From positions 62,001 to 126,000 of the forward strand of contig CBDEVU010000006.1 of assembly GCA_965243715.1 (NCBI GenBank): 64,000 bases of DNA, given 5' to 3'. The notes beneath the pieces are model-generated. The model was not told where the DNA came from and ran no database searches. It worked only from the letters and a program-made list of their open reading frames with translations. Origin of the DNA: UBA11606 sp965243715. GTDB taxonomy: Bacteria; Actinomycetota; Acidimicrobiia; Acidimicrobiales; Aldehydirespiratoraceae. This document shows, piece after piece, positions 8,074 through 15,344 of the stretch. The position numbers and the translations under genes were made by a program. The first letter of the stretch is position 1; the number at the start of each line of letters is the position of its first letter.

Positions 8074-10812
8074 TCACCGGCCGATGGCGGTGGCGCCGGT
8101 ATCGGGGTGAGCGGGGTCGGGTCGATCAGGATCGATGCCGTAGGTTTCGATTGCCCTTTGCACCTCATCTCGATCCGCTGCCCCTTCCTCGGCAAGGGCG
8201 GACAGCACCGCAACGACAAGATGCTGGGCATCAATTTCAAAGAAACGCCGAAGTGCTTCTCGAGTATCGGAGCGGCCGAATCCGTCGGTACCAAGGACGT
8301 GGAGGGGGCGGGGGGTCCAGCGGGCGATCTGATCGGGAACTAGCGTTATCCAGTCCGAGACGGCCACGATCGGCCCGTCGGAGTCGTGCAACTTGCGGGT
8401 CACGGCGGGGACAAGGGCGACGTCGGTGGGGTTGAGTCGGTTTCGACGTTCGCAGTCGAGGGCGTCGGCCCGAAGTCGTTTGTAGGAGGTAGCGCTCCAA
8501 AGTTCGGCGGCAACATCGTGATCGGTGGCCAGTAACTGCTGAGCTGCCAAAGCAGCGGTAGCTGACGAACCCGAGAACAAGATGGTGGCGTGGCGGGAGA
8601 GGCGATCAGCCCCCACAGGGCCGTCGCTATATTTATAGAGGCCACTCATGATGTCGAACTTGTCGACATGGTCAGGGCGGGCGGGTTGTTCGTAGTTCTC
8701 GTTGTAGAGCGTTATATAGAAGAAGACATCCTCACCGTCGGCCGCCCGTGCGGGATACATGCGCTCGAGTCCGTCCTGTAAAATAGCACCTAGTTCGTAA
8801 GCGAAAGCCGGGTCGTAGGCCTCGCAGGCGGGCACCGTAGAGGCCAGAATCTGGCTGTGACCATCTTGGTGCTGCAGTCCTTCGCCCATGAGTGTGGTGC
8901 GTCCCGCCGTGGCCCCCAGAAGAAAGCCGCGCGTTCGGGCGTCGGCGGCCGCCCAGATGGAATCGCCCACCCTCTGGAAACCAAACATCGAGTAGAACGT
9001 GTAGAAGGGGACCATCGGTACGCCGTTATTGGCGTAACTCGTGCCAGCGGCGATCCACGAGGCCAAAGATCCGCACTCCGTGATGCCCTCTTCGAGCAGT
9101 TGCCCGTCGCTACTTTCGGAGTAGCTCAAGAGCAGGTCGTGATCGACGGGTTCGTAGAGTTGGCCGCGCGGGGCGTAAATTTTGAACTCACGAAAAAGCG
9201 AGTCCATGCCGAAGGTGCGAGCTTCATCGGGAACGATCGGCACGACCCGATTACCGAACGCTTGATCTCGGAGGAGGTCTCGCAGCACCGCCGTGAACGC
9301 CATCGTGGTGCTGACGGCGCGCCCCGACGACCCCTTCTGCAGATCAAGGAAGGGTCCGTCGGCAGGCGGTGAGATAGGCCGACGGTCTCGAACCACGCGT
9401 CGGGGCACCGCACCGTTGAGGGCCCGGCGGCGCTGGACCATGTACTGGTATTCCTCGGAGTCAGGGTCGGGCCGGAAGTAAGGAGGCACTCCGTCCTCGA
9501 GTGCGGCCTCGGGGATCTCGTCCTCCATATAGAGGCGCTCGCGCAACTCTACAAGTTGGGGCTTGGTCATCTTTTTGATCTGATGGGTGGCGTTGCGACC
9601 CTCGAATCCTTCGCCGAGAGTCCATCCCTTGAGAGTCTTGGTGAGGATCACGGTGGGCTGGCCGGTGACTTCGCTGGCCGCCTTGAACGCGGCGTATACC
9701 TTTTGATAGTCGTGTCCACCGCGGGGGAGTTCGGCTAGGTCGTGGTCGCTGAGATGCTCGACGAGTTTGCGGAGACGGGGATCAGGGCCGAAAAAGTGCT
9801 CGCGAATGTAGGCCCCGTCCTCGACCGCGTAGCGCTGATACTCGCCGTCGACGGTGGTCGACATTTTGTTGAGTAACACACCGTCAACGTCGCGGTGAAG
9901 TAGTTCGTCCCACTTCCCGCCCCAGACAACTTTGATTACATTCCAGCCCGCGCCCCGAAAGACGCCCTCTAGTTCCTGAATAATCTTGTCGTTACCTCGC
10001 ACCGGACCGTCGAGTCGCTGCAGGTTGCAGTTCACTACCCACTTGAGGTTGTCGAGATCAGAGCGACCCGCCAGCGAGATCGCGCCCAGCGTCTCTGGTT
10101 CATCGCATTCGCCGTCGCCGAGAAAAGACCACACCGTGCTCTGGGAGGTGTCTTCAATATGGCGCTGATGCAAGTATTTGTTGAAGCGGGCGTGGTAGAT
10201 CGAGTTGATTGGGCCGAGACCCATCGATACCGTCGGGTACTCCCAGAACTCGGGCATGAGCCGCGGGTGAGGGTAGCTCGATAAGCCACAGCCCCCGATC
10301 TCCATGCGGAAGTTGTCGAGGTTTTCCTCGGTGAGTCGACCTTCGAGGTAGGAACGGGCGTAGACCCCTGGCGCGGCGTGGCCTTGGAAGTAGACGTGAT
10401 CGCCTCCGAGTCCGTCGTCCTTACCGCGAAAGAAGTGGTTGAAGCCAACTTCGTAGAGGGCGGCGCTGGAGGCAAAGGTGGAAAGATGCCCGCCAATGCC
10501 GTCGGCGGTTTTGTTGGCTCGGATAACCATGGCGGCGGCGTTCCAGCGGATGAAAGCACGGATCCGACGTTCGATGTGTTCGTTGCCGGGGAAGAAGGGC
10601 TGTTCCTCGGCCGGGATAGTGTTGATGTAAGGCGTCGAGGTTGTGGGTGGGACACCGATGCGTAGCTCGTTGGCCCGTTCGAGAAGCTTGGCCACGATGT
10701 AGCGGGCCCGGGGTTGGCCCTGGGAAGCTACCACTGCGTCGAGCGAGTCGATCCACTCTCTGGTTTCGGTTGGGTCGATGTCGGGAAGCTGCCGCGCGAA
10801 ATGATCGATCAT
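8074..10812 (-). CDS. aceE: Pyruvate dehydrogenase E1, homodimeric
   Basis: 912 residues, normal for homodimeric AceE. It decarboxylates pyruvate with thiamine diphosphate and acetylates the lipoyl group of E2. The ThDP-binding motif G-D-G-E-C-D-E-P...N-C-N-L-Q-R-L-D-G is present near residue 230, as are the H-F-F-R-G-K-D and E-G-I-T-E-C-G segments. E3 and E2 genes lie about 3-5 kb further along on the other strand, with lipoate synthesis beyond them. A GTTATC/GATAAC pair of arms flanks the upstream gap, but its meaning is unclear. Confidence 0.96.
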   Translation of the reverse strand: MIDHFARQLPDIDPTETREWIDSLDAVVASQGQPRARYIVAKLLERANELRIGVPPTTSTPYINTIPAEEQPFFPGNEHIERRIRAFIRWNAAAMVIRANKTADGIGGHLSTFASSAALYEVGFNHFFRGKDDGLGGDHVYFQGHAAPGVYARSYLEGRLTEENLDNFRMEIGGCGLSSYPHPRLMPEFWEYPTVSMGLGPINSIYHARFNKYLHQRHIEDTSQSTVWSFLGDGECDEPETLGAISLAGRSDLDNLKWVVNCNLQRLDGPVRGNDKIIQELEGVFRGAGWNVIKVVWGGKWDELLHRDVDGVLLNKMSTTVDGEYQRYAVEDGAYIREHFFGPDPRLRKLVEHLSDHDLAELPRGGHDYQKVYAAFKAASEVTGQPTVILTKTLKGWTLGEGFEGRNATHQIKKMTKPQLVELRERLYMEDEIPEAALEDGVPPYFRPDPDSEEYQYMVQRRRALNGAVPRRVVRDRRPISPPADGPFLDLQKGSSGRAVSTTMAFTAVLRDLLRDQAFGNRVVPIVPDEARTFGMDSLFREFKIYAPRGQLYEPVDHDLLLSYSESSDGQLLEEGITECGSLASWIAAGTSYANNGVPMVPFYTFYSMFGFQRVGDSIWAAADARTRGFLLGATAGRTTLMGEGLQHQDGHSQILASTVPACEAYDPAFAYELGAILQDGLERMYPARAADGEDVFFYITLYNENYEQPARPDHVDKFDIMSGLYKYSDGPVGADRLSRHATILFSGSSATAALAAQQLLATDHDVAAELWSATSYKRLRADALDCERRNRLNPTDVALVPAVTRKLHDSDGPIVAVSDWITLVPDQIARWTPRPLHVLGTDGFGRSDTREALRRFFEIDAQHLVVAVLSALAEEGAADRDEVQRAIETYGIDPDRPDPAHPDTGATAIGR

Positions 10813-10892
10813 TAGCTTATGGTTATCACCGATTGGCGGATTCCTTGCGATAACGGTGCAGTTACTTTGTCGGAGGTCCTGATCGATCTCGC

Positions 10893-10898
10893 TAGTGT
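10893..10898 (+). promoter_or_regulatory. -10 box (TAGTGT) for rnhA
   Basis: TAnnnT hexamer 9 nt before the rnhA ATG, giving a leader of only about 2-3 nt. Confidence 0.35.
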
Positions 10899-10907
10899 CG
10901 TCAGGCG

Positions 10908-11405
10908 ATGAACCGTACAGTTGTGTATACCGACGGTGCCTGCCGGGGTAATCCGGGAGCGGGAGGTTGGGGGTGGATTGTGCCCGATGGTCCGCAGGCC
11001 AATGGATTCGACCCCGACACCACCAATCAGCGGATGGAACTTCAGGCCGTGCTCAATGCGCTAGGTACGCTCGAAGGGCCGGTGGAGGTTGTTTCCGATA
11101 GCACCTACGTAGTCAACTGCTTTCGTGATGGTTGGTGGAAGGGGTGGCTAAAACGCGGCTGGAAGAACGCCAAAAAGGAACCGGTCGCCAACCGTGACAT
11201 CTGGGAGCCGTTGATCGAGTTGGTTCGGTCCCGGATCGACGAGATCGAGTTCACTTGGGTTAAAGGCCATGCAGGTAACGAATGGAACGACGCCGCGGAC
11301 CGCCTAGCGGTGGAAGCGTCACACATGGGCCCGAGTCGCCCTGGCGGTCGCCGCGACGGCGCAACCTGGCCCCGACGGCGTTTACTCCTCGACTTGGCGC
11401 CCTAG
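10908..11405 (+). CDS. rnhA: Ribonuclease HI
   Basis: 165 residues. It cleaves the RNA strand of RNA-DNA hybrids. The acidic catalytic set is visible: D9 in Y-T-D-G-A-C-R-G-N-P-G, E44 in M-E-L-Q-A, D64 in S-D-S-T-Y-V and the late aspartate in N-D-A-A-D-R-L-A. The K-G-W-L-K-R-G-W handle typical of E. coli-type RNase HI is present. About 25 basic C-terminal residues extend beyond the family core. Confidence 0.95.
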   Translation: MNRTVVYTDGACRGNPGAGGWGWIVPDGPQANGFDPDTTNQRMELQAVLNALGTLEGPVEVVSDSTYVVNCFRDGWWKGWLKRGWKNAKKEPVANRDIWEPLIELVRSRIDEIEFTWVKGHAGNEWNDAADRLAVEASHMGPSRPGGRRDGATWPRRRLLLDLAP

Positions 11406-11415
11406 CGGTGCGGCG

Positions 11416-11898
11416 GTGCTAGTCACCGGGCTTCAGCCGACGGGGTTGGGTGGCTACGATGACAATCCAATCAGTGACGGCGTGCGGTGTCGTCTCACTG
11501 AGATTCTGCGGGCAAAAGCCAAGCTGACCCCGGATCTAGTTGCCCTTACCGGTTTGCGCTTGGGCGCGGAGACGCTCGCCGCGGAGGCCGCGGTCGCCGC
11601 CGGGGTACCGTTTGTTGCGATCTTGGCGTTCCCTCATCCTGATGCCCGGTGGCCGCCGTCCGCCCGACGCCGATTCCAGGAATTGTTGGGCCTGGCGGAC
11701 ACGGTTGTGCGACTCGAACGCAAAACGCCCGCCGACGCTAGAGCGGTCGGTCAGTCCCTCGAGCGCCGCAACGGGTGGATGCGACGGGTGGCGAGCGAGG
11801 CCATCGTGGTATGGGACGGCAAGGAACCACGCCTCGCCAAGGTTGTCGCCGGTCTCGAGATAGCCCTACCCGACAACGTGTGGTTCGTGAACATATGA
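11416..11898 (+). CDS. YpsA/DUF1273-like SLOG-fold protein
   Basis: 160 residues from GTG 11416, 10 nt after rnhA. The N-terminus T-G-L-Q-P-T-G-L-G-G-Y-D-D-N-P aligns with the T-G-H-R-P-x-K-L-G-G-Y start of YpsA proteins. A Rossmann-like arrangement follows, with T-G-L-R-L-G-A-E near residue 45 and V-V-W-D-G-K near 135. SLOG proteins bind nucleotides or nucleotide-derived ligands. The exact ligand here is unknown. It is probably co-transcribed with rnhA. Confidence 0.65.
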   Translation: MLVTGLQPTGLGGYDDNPISDGVRCRLTEILRAKAKLTPDLVALTGLRLGAETLAAEAAVAAGVPFVAILAFPHPDARWPPSARRRFQELLGLADTVVRLERKTPADARAVGQSLERRNGWMRRVASEAIVVWDGKEPRLAKVVAGLEIALPDNVWFVNI

Positions 11899-11902
11899 GC
11901 CG

Positions 11903-11934
11903 CGGCATCTAAGGTTGACGGCATCTAGGATCGA
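11903..11934 (+). repeat. Two imperfect 16-bp tandem repeats containing -10-like boxes
   Basis: CGGCATCTAAGGTTGA (11903-11918) is followed at once by CGGCATCTAGGATCGA (11919-11934), 13 of 16 bases identical. Each copy has a TAnnnT hexamer (TAAGGT, TAGGAT). They lie directly upstream of the LapA-like gene and may be a doubled promoter. Confidence 0.5.
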
Positions 11935-11958
11935 CGCGACGGAGGAGACGCAAAGACC

Positions 11959-12198
11959 ATGACTGACGAGATCATCGACCAACCCCCAGAGAAGGGGCGG
12001 GGCCAAGCCAAGCTAGTGGTGGTCGCCATATTCGCCAGCGGTTTGGTCGCTTTCGTGTTGCAAAATACCGTCAGTACGCAGGTGAAGTGGCTGATTTTCA
12101 ATGGCGCGGCCCCGCTATGGATCGTTATTTTGGCTTCGGCGATCGCCGGGGCGGTGCTCGGCGAGGCCGCCGGATGGTGGATGCGCCGTCGGAAGTGA
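11959..12198 (+). CDS. LapA/DUF1049-like small membrane protein
   Basis: 79 residues with two transmembrane helices (about 20-38 and 48-70), an N-terminal acidic tail and a final W-W-M-R-R-R-K stop-transfer cluster. The F-V-L-Q-N-T-V-S-T-Q-V-K-W-L start of the second half matches LapA-domain proteins of actinobacteria. A strong GGAGGAG lies at 11941-11947. Its 3' end overlaps the GGDEF gene tail by 74 nt on opposite strands. Confidence 0.8.
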   Translation: MTDEIIDQPPEKGRGQAKLVVVAIFASGLVAFVLQNTVSTQVKWLIFNGAAPLWIVILASAIAGAVLGEAAGWWMRRRK

Positions 12199-13036
12199 AA
12201 CAGCGAGGCGAGTCCCTAATTCGACGTTTTTGTTTGTATTGAGCATCGTCGGCCGCCCGCAGGAGGTCGCCGGGCGAGGTTAGGTCAGGCGTGGCGAAAG
12301 CAATCCCCCACGACAGCGAGCGCCGCGGACCTGACTCGGAAAAGAGTCGCAACGCCAAGGTGGTCACTGGCTCGGCATGGCGGCGACCGCCGCCATCGAG
12401 GATCACGCAGAACTCGTCGCCGCCGACCCGACAAACCGTGGCGTTCGAGACGGTGGCTGCCGCCGCGCTCAAGGCTCGGCCCGCCTCGACGAGGACTTCG
12501 TCCCCCGCGCCATGACCAAGGCGGTCATTGATCAACTTGAGGCCGTCAATGTCGCCCATGAGCAAGGCAACGTCTTGGCGGTCGGTTGAGTTGCGGTCGA
12601 AGACTTCGCGGAGTTTTTCCTCCAGGACGCAGCGGTTGGCCAAACCGGTGAGGGGATCGCGTCTCGCCAGCTTTTCTAACTCGGCTACTCGCTGCGTATA
12701 GGCGACGGCCGCGGCGATGGTGGTGGTGACCTGGCGAAGAACACGGAGATCTTCGTGATCAAAGCCCGGCGAGTCCGCCGCTTTTGTGGCCCCCACGGCA
12801 CCCCAAACGAGTCCATCGATGATTACCGAATCCTCCGCTCCGACGAAGCATCCCGGACCGGCTTTGGCCCCTAAGCTGACTAGGGTCTCAAAGCGCGGTT
12901 CGGGATCGTTGAGGCGGGCGATGGTGATCGTGTCGGCTCGGAGGGCGCGTTGGGCTTGCTCTGCGATGACCATCAAGACCTCGGGAAGACAATCCGCGGC
13001 GCTTAGGGCCGCGCCGATCGCCGCGAGTGGTGTCAC
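12125..13036 (-). CDS. GAF-GGDEF diguanylate cyclase
   Basis: 303 residues. The N-terminal 120 residues look like a GAF sensor domain; the GGDEF domain begins at R-R-D-P-L-T-G-L-A-N-R near 125 and has the intact catalytic motif R-V-G-G-D-E-F. The usual RxxD inhibitory site just before it is absent, so product inhibition is unlikely. The last 40 residues are a basic tail without family support. The GTG start overlaps the stop of the thioredoxin-like gene (GTGA), so the two are coupled; redox input to c-di-GMP output is an inference. Confidence 0.88.
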   Translation of the reverse strand: MTPLAAIGAALSAADCLPEVLMVIAEQAQRALRADTITIARLNDPEPRFETLVSLGAKAGPGCFVGAEDSVIIDGLVWGAVGATKAADSPGFDHEDLRVLRQVTTTIAAAVAYTQRVAELEKLARRDPLTGLANRCVLEEKLREVFDRNSTDRQDVALLMGDIDGLKLINDRLGHGAGDEVLVEAGRALSAAAATVSNATVCRVGGDEFCVILDGGGRRHAEPVTTLALRLFSESGPRRSLSWGIAFATPDLTSPGDLLRAADDAQYKQKRRIRDSPRCFTSDGASTIRRPRRAPPRRSPKPK

Positions 13037-13638
13037 GAAGCGAGCAACTCTTCGACCTTTTCGGTGAGGCCGTCATGGCCAAGAGAGCGAGTTTCTTGGG
13101 TCCAGGTTCCGTCGTCGTTGATATAAACCCAAGCCGGTTGGCTGCCCACACCGAACGACTCCCAGATAACGCCTTCGAGATCGGCGATGTGGGGGAACCC
13201 GTTGGTCCCTGTGCTCTGAACGAATTGCAATATGTCGTCAATATTGGCTCGCCCGGCCACCCCGATAATCGGGACTTGGCCCGCGTATTGTTCCTGCACC
13301 GATGCGACCGCACCGGCTTCGCGAATGCAAAGCGGTCACCACGGGGCCCAAAACCACAGTACGAGATCTTGGCCCGCATAGTCTCCGGGGTCGAAGGCCG
13401 ATCCGTCGAGCTGGGTTCCCGCGAGTTCCGACCACACGCGGGATTTGAGGGCTTCCTCGTTGGTTTCTGGCGCTGGTTCCTCGACGACTGCATGGGCTGG
13501 CTCTTCGACGGTGGCTTCGTCTACCACTTCGGCAGTCGGAGCCGACGTGTCAGGGGCGGCGGTCGGGGGGTCGGAGGACCCACCGCACGCCGCGCTGACT
13601 AGTGCAAGGGTGGCAAAAATGAAGAGGAGACGCTTCAT
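13033..13638 (-). CDS. Thioredoxin-fold lipoprotein with in-frame UGA (candidate selenoprotein)
   Basis: Reading from ATG 13638 the frame runs 201 codons to TGA 13033 with one internal TGA at 13336-13338 (codon 101). Residues 1-18 are a lipoprotein signal ending S-A-A-C; residues 20-65 are a Pro/Glu/Ala-rich linker. The thioredoxin core follows: L-V-L-W-F-W-A-P-W-(UGA)-P-L-C-I-R-E-A, so UGA occupies the first cysteine of the CxxC motif. Beyond it the same frame gives normal TlpA-like sequence, including V-P-I-I-G-V, the cis-proline region S-Q-P-A-W-V-Y-I and a final helix. This is the pattern expected for a UxxC selenoprotein. Alternatives are a TGC-to-TGA mutation or read error. It acts outside the membrane, anchored by lipid. 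Confidence 0.72.
13303..13338 (-). promoter_or_regulatory. Candidate bacterial SECIS stem-loop next to the in-frame UGA
   Basis: Two competing hairpins start directly 3' of the UGA. One pairs GCTTTGC with GCGAAGC (13333-13327 with 13322-13316) around loop ATTC and can extend by ACC/GGT. The other pairs GCGA with TCGC and CCG with CGG, leaving a GTG loop 22 nt from the UGA; as I recall the bacterial SECIS rules, a small loop starting with G at about 16-37 nt fits. Folding energies were not computed. Confidence 0.45.
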
Positions 13639-13645
13639 GTGGTGA

Positions 13646-13651
13646 AGGATA
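13646..13651 (-). promoter_or_regulatory. Leaderless -10 box (TATCCT) for the thioredoxin-like gene
   Basis: Seven nucleotides separate this minus-strand hexamer from ATG 13638. The position supports that start over the longer upstream frame, whose extra N-terminus would precede the signal peptide. Confidence 0.45.
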
Positions 13652-13714
13652 ACCCAATGGCGGGCCATACTGATAGCGGCTTGGCCTAAGGCTTGGTTGG
13701 AAAGGCGACCGTCG

Positions 13715-13807
13715 ATGTCTACCCGCAAGTTAATCCTCGCTGCGATGTTGTGCGCAATGGCCATCTTGTTGGCTTCGGCAATTCAGTTGGGGCAGATGAT
13801 TTGGTGA
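13715..13807 (+). CDS. Possible 30-residue hydrophobic peptide
   Basis: ATG 13715 to TGA 13807 encodes M-S-T-R-K-L followed by one continuous hydrophobic helix. The basic start and helix would make a single-pass membrane peptide. It fills the gap between the divergent thioredoxin-like gene and E3. No homolog is recognised and coding is uncertain. Confidence 0.3.
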   Translation: MSTRKLILAAMLCAMAILLASAIQLGQMIW

Positions 13808-13850
13808 CCGACGTCTCAGTCTAGTTGTCTCCGCGAGGCCGTGGCCGGGC

Positions 13851-13856
13851 TAGGCT
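13851..13856 (+). promoter_or_regulatory. -10 box (TAGGCT) for the E3 gene
   Basis: The hexamer lies 17 nt before GTG 13874 and inside the longer alternative frame from 13841, so it favours the shorter start. GAGGAG (13868-13873) abuts the GTG. Confidence 0.35.
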
Positions 13857-13873
13857 GGGCACTGACCGAGGAG

Positions 13874-15289
13874 GTGAGCACGACGGACCCACAACACGAC
13901 GTGATCGTCATTGGCGGCGGCCCCGGCGGTTACGCTGCCGCCCTGTACGGAGCGGGCATCGGACTCGATGTTGGCCTCGTCGAGAACCACATTCTCGGCG
14001 GTACCTGCCTCAACGTGGGCTGTATTCCGGCCAAGGAACTGCTCGAGACGGCGCACGTCTTTCGCACCGTGCGCCACGCCGCTGCATTCGGCGTGAACTC
14101 CTCCGCGCCCACCATCGACTGGGAAACGACACTCGCCCGAAAGCAAGGCATCATCGATCAGTTGGTGGGGGGAATAGCCGGCTTGCTCAAACGGCGAAAA
14201 GTCACCGTCTATAACGGCACTGGTTCGCTTGGTCCGAATCGCACTGTCACGATTACGGGTGGCGAAGCGGGGCACCTCACGCGCCAAGCCGGAGCGGTAA
14301 TTTTGGCCGCGGGCTCTCAGACACGAACAATTCCGGGCTTCGAGGTCGATGGTTCGCTCGTAATGACCTCTGATGAAGTGCTGTCGATGGACCATTTGCC
14401 CGCGTCGGCGATCGTGATTGGCGGCGGCGCTATCGGCTGTGAGTTTGCTTCGATGATGGGCGACCTAGGCGTTGATGTCACCATCCTCGAAGCAATGCCG
14501 CAGATCCTCACCGGCTGTGATCCCGATGCCACCAAGGTGGTTGAGCGCTCGTTCAAGAAACGACGGATTACGACTAAGACTGGCGTGATGGTTCACGGCC
14601 ACACCCCAGACCCATCGGGTACTTCGACCACGGTCCGCTTTGGTGACGATGAATCACGCTCGGTCGAGGCGGTCATTGTGTCGGTTGGTCGCCGTCCCTA
14701 CGCCGATCTACTCGGTCTGGAAGGCACCGCTGTCGAAACTGACGATCGCGGCTTTGTTACCGTCGATGATCGTTGCCGGACAGCCGAGGCGGGGGTTTAC
14801 GCGGTCGGCGACCTCATTAATACCCCTCAACTGGCCCACGTTGCCTTCGCCGAAGGCATGCTCGCCATCCGCGACATCCTAGGCGAAGAACCCCAACCGC
14901 TGGATCATCACGGCACCCCCTGGTGTATCTACTGTCATCCCGAGGTGGCGTTCGCGGGATACACCGAGCAGGCCGCCCGGGATGCGGGTTTCGATGTCGT
15001 TACCGCTAAGCATCACTTCATCGGCAACGGTCGGGCCAAGATCGTGGGCGACACCGACGGCATCGTGAAGATCATCGCCGAAAAACGCGCCGACGGCTCA
15101 GGGGGGCGAATACTGGGCGTACACATGGTCGGACCTTGGGTCACCGAGCAGTTGGGCCAAGGATATCTGGCCGTCAACTGGCAAGCAACGGTCGATGAGG
15201 TCGCGGCATTCATCCAACCCCACCCCACAATGAGCGAACTCTTTGGCGAGACCGTTCTTTCCCTCACCGGCCGGGGCCTCCACGGTTAG
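13874..15289 (+). CDS. lpdA: Dihydrolipoyl dehydrogenase (E3)
   Basis: About 471 residues. It reoxidises the dihydrolipoyl groups of E2 with FAD and NAD. FAD-binding G-G-G-P-G-G-Y-A-A is at the N-terminus; the redox disulfide motif G-G-T-C-L-N-V-G-C-I-P-A-K is intact; a second Rossmann motif is at I-G-G-G-A-I-G-C-E; the H-P-T-M-S-E active base is near the C-terminus. A GTG at 13841 is possible but would lie upstream of the likely -10 box. The E2 gene follows 55 nt later. Confidence 0.94.
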   Translation: MSTTDPQHDVIVIGGGPGGYAAALYGAGIGLDVGLVENHILGGTCLNVGCIPAKELLETAHVFRTVRHAAAFGVNSSAPTIDWETTLARKQGIIDQLVGGIAGLLKRRKVTVYNGTGSLGPNRTVTITGGEAGHLTRQAGAVILAAGSQTRTIPGFEVDGSLVMTSDEVLSMDHLPASAIVIGGGAIGCEFASMMGDLGVDVTILEAMPQILTGCDPDATKVVERSFKKRRITTKTGVMVHGHTPDPSGTSTTVRFGDDESRSVEAVIVSVGRRPYADLLGLEGTAVETDDRGFVTVDDRCRTAEAGVYAVGDLINTPQLAHVAFAEGMLAIRDILGEEPQPLDHHGTPWCIYCHPEVAFAGYTEQAARDAGFDVVTAKHHFIGNGRAKIVGDTDGIVKIIAEKRADGSGGRILGVHMVGPWVTEQLGQGYLAVNWQATVDEVAAFIQPHPTMSELFGETVLSLTGRGLHG

Positions 15290-15344
15290 CCTCACCATCA
15301 ACTCGGAACCCTCGACAATCGTTCCCAGAAACTAAGGATCTAAA

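Noticed and set aside
8857..9372. 171-codon plus-strand frame inside aceE
   Set aside because: Antisense shadow of a well conserved AceE region; no recognisable protein features.
10822..10855. GTTATC/GATAAC inverted arms between aceE and rnhA
   Set aside because: Only six bases per arm with a 21-base gap; too weak to call an operator.
13336..13764. Treating the thioredoxin-like gene as two separate short genes
   Set aside because: Both parts are in one frame, meet exactly at the active-site codon, and the second part has no start context or signal peptide.
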